A DNA stretch of 64,000 nucleotides from Dehalobacter restrictus DSM 9455. GTDB taxonomy: Bacteria > Bacillota > Desulfitobacteriia > Desulfitobacteriales > Syntrophobotulaceae. Numbering within the stretch: the first letter of the stretch is position 1; the number at the start of each line of letters is the position of its first letter. Below, in pieces: positions 60,211-64,000 of the stretch. The notes beneath the pieces were generated by a model. It did not search any database and was not told the origin of the DNA. It worked only from the letters and a program-made list of their open reading frames with translations. The stretch covers positions 1,785,001-1,849,000 of the forward strand of contig NZ_CP007033.1 in the NCBI RefSeq assembly GCF_000512895.1. Reading direction: 5' to 3'. A program made the translations under genes and the position numbers.

Positions 60211-61047
60211 TTATAACTCTTTATTTCCCTTTTTCCCTTTTTCGTTATTAGAACCAATTCCTTTCAATGCTTTAACAAACCATGGAGTTGGTACCTTATT
60301 AATTTTTGCTGCATATCCGATGACTCTTGTAACATAGATCATCCCTACCCAAAAGACAATCAAATAATGAACATTGGATACGACTTTGGCAGGGAAATAT
60401 TCAATACTACTTAGCCCGGAAGTCAAGTTGACAAAGTAATTATGGGCAATAACGCCAACCATAATTGCGGCTAAGTTTACACAAAAAGCACATAGTTTGG
60501 CCTGTAAGCTATGATCTTTCTCCTTCCCTTCTTTAACTGCTCCAGGTATTAAGCTTATTAATGCGTCAAAAACGGCAAGTCCAATAAACCCACCAATAAT
60601 ACTAAAAATAGGAATACCAGTCCAAGCCGCAAAAGCAGAACCTAGAGCCGCTAGAGAGGCAATTAAGCCGACATGCTGCGTATAAGAACTTTTAATCTCT
60701 TCAGCGAAAGATTCAATTGGAGAACAAGCAAGCCATCCCATAATAGCACCACCAATCCTTGATAGAACACTATTATGTTTATTCAATGACTTTGGTTCTT
60801 TATACCCTGACCTTATTTCAAAACTTTTTTCATCCGTAAAAATCACTGTATATTCGGCAAATAAAACCTCATGTTTTTCATAAACATCAACATTCGACCC
60901 ATTAATTCCTGCGCTAAAGGTGAATTCTATATTATTTGGTGAAGTGAAGCTTTTTATAGCAGATATAAAATCCGAATGATTACTCTCAGGGGAAGCTTTA
61001 GCTTTTGATATTTTATTAAAGTCTACATCCATTGTGAGCGTATTCAT
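60211..61047 (-). CDS. Membrane protein of unknown function
   Basis: A 278-residue protein. The N-terminal roughly 90 residues are soluble and beta-rich (NIEFTFSAGINGSNVDVYEK; EYTVIFTDEKSFEIRSGYKE). The C-terminal part has about five hydrophobic segments (IGGAIMGWLACSPI; VGLIASLAALGSAFAAW; SIIGGFIGLAVFDALISLIP; LCAFCVNLAAIMVGVIA; YLIVFWVGMIYVTRVIGYAA) and a Lys-rich tail. The membrane half vaguely recalls phage holins, but I do not recognise a family. Its ATG overlaps the stop of the gene before it (ATGA). Confidence 0.7.
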   Translation of the reverse strand: MNTLTMDVDFNKISKAKASPESNHSDFISAIKSFTSPNNIEFTFSAGINGSNVDVYEKHEVLFAEYTVIFTDEKSFEIRSGYKEPKSLNKHNSVLSRIGGAIMGWLACSPIESFAEEIKSSYTQHVGLIASLAALGSAFAAWTGIPIFSIIGGFIGLAVFDALISLIPGAVKEGKEKDHSLQAKLCAFCVNLAAIMVGVIAHNYFVNLTSGLSSIEYFPAKVVSNVHYLIVFWVGMIYVTRVIGYAAKINKVPTPWFVKALKGIGSNNEKGKKGNKEL

Positions 61048-61454
61048 TCTTTTTCTCCCTTTCCCATCGTTATTAATATTCGATATTCGTTGAGTTTCTT
61101 CCTCCCTTTACTGACAACAAACTTGTATGATCCGAGTGATTTTATGAGTATCTCGTTAAATACGATCTTTACCGAGATATCTTTTGTTCCTTTTGGTATT
61201 TCAATTTTTAACGGCAGTTTGGTGACATACTCATCTTTATCATCTTTTACTGTCATTTCAAGTATGATGTCACCCTCATTTTCTTCAGCGTCTTCCGACT
61301 CAAAAACTTGAACCCCAACGACAATATTAAGGGATATTTTTTCAAACAAAGCTTTGATTGTTTTTGTGAAAAGAATGTTTTTGTAAGTTAAGGATTCATT
61401 TTCATTAATGACATCTTCACACGCCATAATATATGGAACGTTTACTCTAGCCAT
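61044..61454 (-). CDS. Beta-rich protein of unknown function, coupled to the membrane protein
   Basis: A 136-residue soluble protein with a strand-dominated pattern (SLNIVVGVQVFESEDAEENE; ILEMTVKDDKDEYVTKLPLK; DISVKIVFNEILIKSLGSYK; FVVSKGRKKLNEYRILITMG) suggesting an immunoglobulin-like or C2-like sandwich. AAGGTGG precedes the ATG. It overlaps the next gene by 4 bp, so the two work together. No family identified; it is an orphan cassette next to a tRNA-Leu and an IS. Confidence 0.65.
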   Translation of the reverse strand: MARVNVPYIMACEDVINENESLTYKNILFTKTIKALFEKISLNIVVGVQVFESEDAEENEGDIILEMTVKDDKDEYVTKLPLKIEIPKGTKDISVKIVFNEILIKSLGSYKFVVSKGRKKLNEYRILITMGKGEKE

Positions 61455-61578
61455 ACGATGTATCCACCTTAAACTATAGAATATTTTACATATCTTACAT
61501 AATAAAGGAATTAATTAAGTTTGTCATTAATTTTCCAGTAAAATGTAAAATCTTTTTCCGCTTATCATCTAAAAAAAT

Positions 61579-61598
61579 AACCCGACCAGAGCCGGGCT
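61579..61598 (-). terminator. Terminator after the hydroxyacid dehydrogenase gene
   Basis: On the minus strand AGCCCG, 8-base loop, CGGGTT followed by ATTTTTTT. Confidence 0.65.
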
Positions 61599-61661
61599 AA
61601 AAATGGGATAGAAAAATGAAACGAAAAAGTTTACATCGTTACTATACAAACGATTACCGGT

Positions 61662-62633
61662 TCAACTGACCACATTTTCGGGAAACCCTGCCAGAAACTG
61701 TTCCAGATTGCGCACAGCCAGATCCATCAGCCGGATTCTTGCCTCCAGCGAGGCCCAGGAAATATGCGGTGTAATGATACAGTTTTTGGCCTGAAGCAGC
61801 GGATTATCCACTTGAATCGGTTCTGTCGACACAACATCCAACGCGGCTCCGGCAACCTTTCCGCTGTTCAGGGCCTCGGCTAAATCTTCCTCAACGATTA
61901 AAGGTCCTCTTGCATTGTTTACGATCATCACACCGGGTTTCATTTTAGCAATAGTCTGCTTGTTGATGATTCCTTTGGTATTTTCAAACAACGGGCAGTG
62001 CAGCATAATTGCGTCGGATTCAGCAAGTAGTGTATCCATATCGGCATATTTCATATCAGGACTTTCCAAGGACGGATCGGGATTACTGTCAACAGCCAGG
62101 ATCCTCATCCCCAAAGCCTGAGCTATTCTTCCAGTTGCCTGGCCAATTCTGCCGTGACCGATGATTCCCATGGTCTTTCCCGCCAGTTCTATGAGTGGGT
62201 AGTTCCAGTAACACCAGTCCGGATTGCCGGACCATTCTCCTCTCCGAACCGATTCGCTGTGCGGCCAGACATGGCAGCACATTTCAAGTAGCAGCGCAAT
62301 TGCCATCTGAGCGACAAAATTCGTCCCGTAGGCCGGAATATTCGTTACGACAATTCCTCTTTCTTTGGCTGCCTCAACATCGACAATATTATAGCCCGTT
62401 GCGAGAACCCCGATAAATTTTAAATCAGGTGCGTTTTCCAGCACTGTTCTGGATAAAGGTGTTTTATTGGTAAAGATAATCTCCGCCCTGTCGATCCTTT
62501 CCATGATCAAATCTTCATTGCCGGCATGATAGGCGGTGCGGTCATAGACGGTAAGCTCCCCAAGCCTTTCCAGCCCGCTCCATGATATATCTCCGGGATT
62601 AAGCGTATATCCATCCAAAACGACGATCTTCAT
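61662..62633 (-). CDS. D-2-hydroxyacid dehydrogenase (glycerate/hydroxypyruvate type)
   Basis: NAD(P)-dependent dehydrogenase of 323 residues. Rossmann motif GKTMGIIGHGRIGQATGRIA; NNARGPLIVEEDLAEALNSG; AGAALDVVSTEPIQVDNPLL; catalytic His in ITPHISWAS. The N-terminal substrate domain has GVLATGYNIVDVEAAKERGI. It precedes nothing closely but follows glycerate kinase on the same strand, so glyoxylate, hydroxypyruvate or glycerate interconversion is plausible. GGGAGGACACT precedes the ATG. A second paralogue lies at 45.3 kb. Confidence 0.92.
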   Translation of the reverse strand: MKIVVLDGYTLNPGDISWSGLERLGELTVYDRTAYHAGNEDLIMERIDRAEIIFTNKTPLSRTVLENAPDLKFIGVLATGYNIVDVEAAKERGIVVTNIPAYGTNFVAQMAIALLLEMCCHVWPHSESVRRGEWSGNPDWCYWNYPLIELAGKTMGIIGHGRIGQATGRIAQALGMRILAVDSNPDPSLESPDMKYADMDTLLAESDAIMLHCPLFENTKGIINKQTIAKMKPGVMIVNNARGPLIVEEDLAEALNSGKVAGAALDVVSTEPIQVDNPLLQAKNCIITPHISWASLEARIRLMDLAVRNLEQFLAGFPENVVS

Positions 62634-62660
62634 AGTGTCCTCCCTATACGATTTTGAGCG

Positions 62661-63830
62661 TTAATGATCTTTTGCGTATGACCCTCCATGCTGGAATGAT
62701 CGTCCAGCCAGGTACAGACGCAGGATCCTTTCAGCAGCCCTCTCCAGCAGCGCTTCCGCATTCAGGATTGCGTCTGCCAGGCTAACAGGTCCTTCCGTAA
62801 TGCTAAATACACCGGAATAACCATGTTTGTAAAGCTGTTGGGCATCTTCCGTCAGCCCGCCGGACAAACAGACGACTGGGACTTGATGTTTTACAGCTTT
62901 TTCAGCTACGGCCAGCGGCACTTTGCCGAAGAGCGTCTGGTAATCGGTCAAACCCTCACCTGTTATGACTAAATCCGCATCGGTCAGAACTTTGTCCATA
63001 TCTGCCGCCCTCATTATGAGCTGCGCACCGGGTTGCAGATCCGCCTTCAAAAAAGCAATCAGAGCCGCTCCAACGCCTCCTGCAGCTCCGGCACCGGGTA
63101 TATCCCGCACCTGAAGGCCGGTGCTTTTCTGAATGATTTCAGCATAATGCCGGAGATTCTTGTCCAATAGGGCAACCATCTTCGGTGTTGCTCCTTTTTG
63201 CGGGCCATAGACTGCCGAGGCCCCCTGCGGTCCGCATAGCGGATTGGTCACGTCACATGCAGCCATTATTTCCATATCGTTCAGTCTGGGGTCAAAGCCA
63301 GAAAAATCTATATCCGTTATTTCAGTCAGATAGCCGCCTCCAAAACGGATTTCCTGACCATGCCGGTCCAGGAGTCTTACCCCTAAGGCCGTGGCCATTC
63401 CGGCTCCTCCGTCATTCGTGCCGCTCCCGCCGATACCCAGAATTAACTTTTTAGCTCCAGTGTCCAAGGCATGCTTTATTAGCTCTCCAACACCATAGGA
63501 TGTCGTCAGCAGAGGGTTTCTAAGCTTTGCAGGAATTAAATTTAAGCCTGCCGCCGCTGCCAGTTCAATCACAGCTGTTGTTCGGTCTTCTAACAAGCCA
63601 AAAAAAGCATCCGTCGTTTCACCCAGAGGCCCTTTTACCCTGGCAGGTATGATCTCACCACCCAAAGCCGCAATTATCGCCTCTACGGTGCCTTCGCCGC
63701 CATCAGCCATCGGGATCAATTTTACAGCAATATCCCGTTCAACGTTCCGAATGCCTCTTTCGATTGCCCTGGCAGCGCTTAGCGCGTTCATACTGCCTTT
63801 ATAAGAGTCAGGTGCGACAACAATTTTCAT
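62661..63830 (-). CDS. Glycerate kinase (GarK/GlxK family)
   Basis: Phosphorylates glycerate (2- or 3-phosphoglycerate product depends on subtype). The 389 residues begin MKIVVAPDSYKGSMNALSAA, then PMADGGEGTVEAIIAALGGE, GIGGSGTNDGGAGMATALGV, a GAGAAGGVGAALIAF loop and VITGEGLTDYQTLFGKVPLA, all typical of class II glycerate kinases. GGAGGGTATC precedes the ATG. It lies 27 bp upstream of the hydroxyacid dehydrogenase, forming a two-gene unit. Confidence 0.94.
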   Translation of the reverse strand: MKIVVAPDSYKGSMNALSAARAIERGIRNVERDIAVKLIPMADGGEGTVEAIIAALGGEIIPARVKGPLGETTDAFFGLLEDRTTAVIELAAAAGLNLIPAKLRNPLLTTSYGVGELIKHALDTGAKKLILGIGGSGTNDGGAGMATALGVRLLDRHGQEIRFGGGYLTEITDIDFSGFDPRLNDMEIMAACDVTNPLCGPQGASAVYGPQKGATPKMVALLDKNLRHYAEIIQKSTGLQVRDIPGAGAAGGVGAALIAFLKADLQPGAQLIMRAADMDKVLTDADLVITGEGLTDYQTLFGKVPLAVAEKAVKHQVPVVCLSGGLTEDAQQLYKHGYSGVFSITEGPVSLADAILNAEALLERAAERILRLYLAGRSFQHGGSYAKDH

Positions 63831-63871
63831 GATACCCTCCCAAAAAATTCAAGCAAGAAATCCGTCATTCC

Positions 63872-64000
63872 CTACTTAAAGTTTTCAGCTGCTTCCAAAG
63901 GACTGTTTGCGAGAATATCCTCCACTTCCTCGAATCCTTCGGGGAAAGCATAATTGTAACGCGCAGGAAGCGCCAGTACATATCTGGAATTTCGGCCGAG
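63872..64000 (-). CDS. C-terminal end of an unidentified gene (cut by window edge)
   Basis: An open minus-strand frame enters at the window edge and ends at TAG 63872-63874: RNSRYVLALPARYNYAFPEG, then FEEVEDILANSPLEAAENFK. It has good amino-acid composition and no upstream start in the window. I do not recognise the family from 42 residues. It ends about 40 bp before the glycerate kinase start. Confidence 0.6.
   Translation of the reverse strand, partial: LGRNSRYVLALPARYNYAFPEGFEEVEDILANSPLEAAENFK

Noticed and set aside
1-64000. CRISPR array
   Set aside because: The direct repeats seen are few, not regularly spaced with unique spacers, and no cas genes are present.

Overview
The window looks like chromosomal DNA from an endospore-forming, anaerobic Firmicute of the Desulfitobacterium/Dehalobacter/Desulfosporosinus type (Peptococcaceae sensu lato). 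This is inferred from several things together: two alpha/beta-type SASP genes, a YtaF sporulation membrane protein, tiny Gly/Cys-rich hydrophobic peptides, a ferredoxin-dependent 2-oxoacid oxidoreductase operon, a rubredoxin-flavoprotein fusion, strong AGGAGG ribosome sites and several IS1182-type insertion sequences. Species cannot be fixed from the sequence alone.

Layout. 1-3.5 kb (minus): branched-chain amino acid genes ilvE, ilvD and the 5' part of ilvB. 3.9-8 kb (plus): hom and thrB, separated by a complete IS1182-family element that landed inside a dispersed palindromic repeat. 8.2-16.6 kb (minus): lytic transglycosylase, coaE, ytaF, an ABC-F ATPase, mutM, polA and a bactofilin. 16.8-22.6 kb (minus): an acyl-CoA ligase, a cupin-HTH regulator and a four-subunit 2-oxoacid:ferredoxin oxidoreductase operon headed by a P-loop ATPase. 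22.7-26.2 kb: small genes, a SASP, and a roughly 1.8-kb islet (toxin-antitoxin pair plus a broken restriction-type gene) bracketed by a 55-bp direct repeat of the 3' half of tRNA-Leu. 26.2-34.9 kb (minus): coaD, dnaE, a YtoI-type regulator, a second SASP, a UPF0173 hydrolase, a TagO/WecA-type transferase and trmL. 35-37 kb: aconitase (plus). 37-40.5 kb (minus): HD hydrolase, DUF3006, secreted ComEC-like metallo-beta-lactamase protein, an HTH regulator with clear operators, and DUF3788. 40.7-54.9 kb: Lrp regulator plus aminotransferase, flavoprotein, CCA transferase, hydroxyacid dehydrogenase, M29 peptidase, RluA, a MoxR-VWA pair, RmuC and LepB. 55.5-60.2 kb: tiny hydrophobic genes, two more IS1182-type elements and tRNA-Leu(CAG). 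60.2-64 kb: two unknown genes, then hydroxyacid dehydrogenase, glycerate kinase and a cut-off gene.

How the genes work together. ilvBDE make branched-chain 2-oxoacids and amino acids. The acyl-CoA ligase and the 2-oxoacid:ferredoxin oxidoreductase could interconvert branched or aryl organic acids, acyl-CoAs and 2-oxoacids with ferredoxin (inference). hom and thrB give threonine. polA, mutM, dnaE and rmuC serve replication and repair. Glycerate kinase and its neighbouring dehydrogenase could handle glycerate and hydroxypyruvate.

The most unusual material is non-coding or mobile. There is a modular palindromic repeat family with a shared core and different outer stems (about 5.2/6.8, 46.3 and 58.3 kb, with sub-units at 34.3 and 48.7 kb). 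An IS with an exact 4-bp target duplication sits in one copy. The tRNA-Leu islet, two identical 28-bp palindromes flanking an IS-end relic, and several single-base frameshifts complete the list. No CRISPR array, rRNA or convincing large novel defence system was seen.
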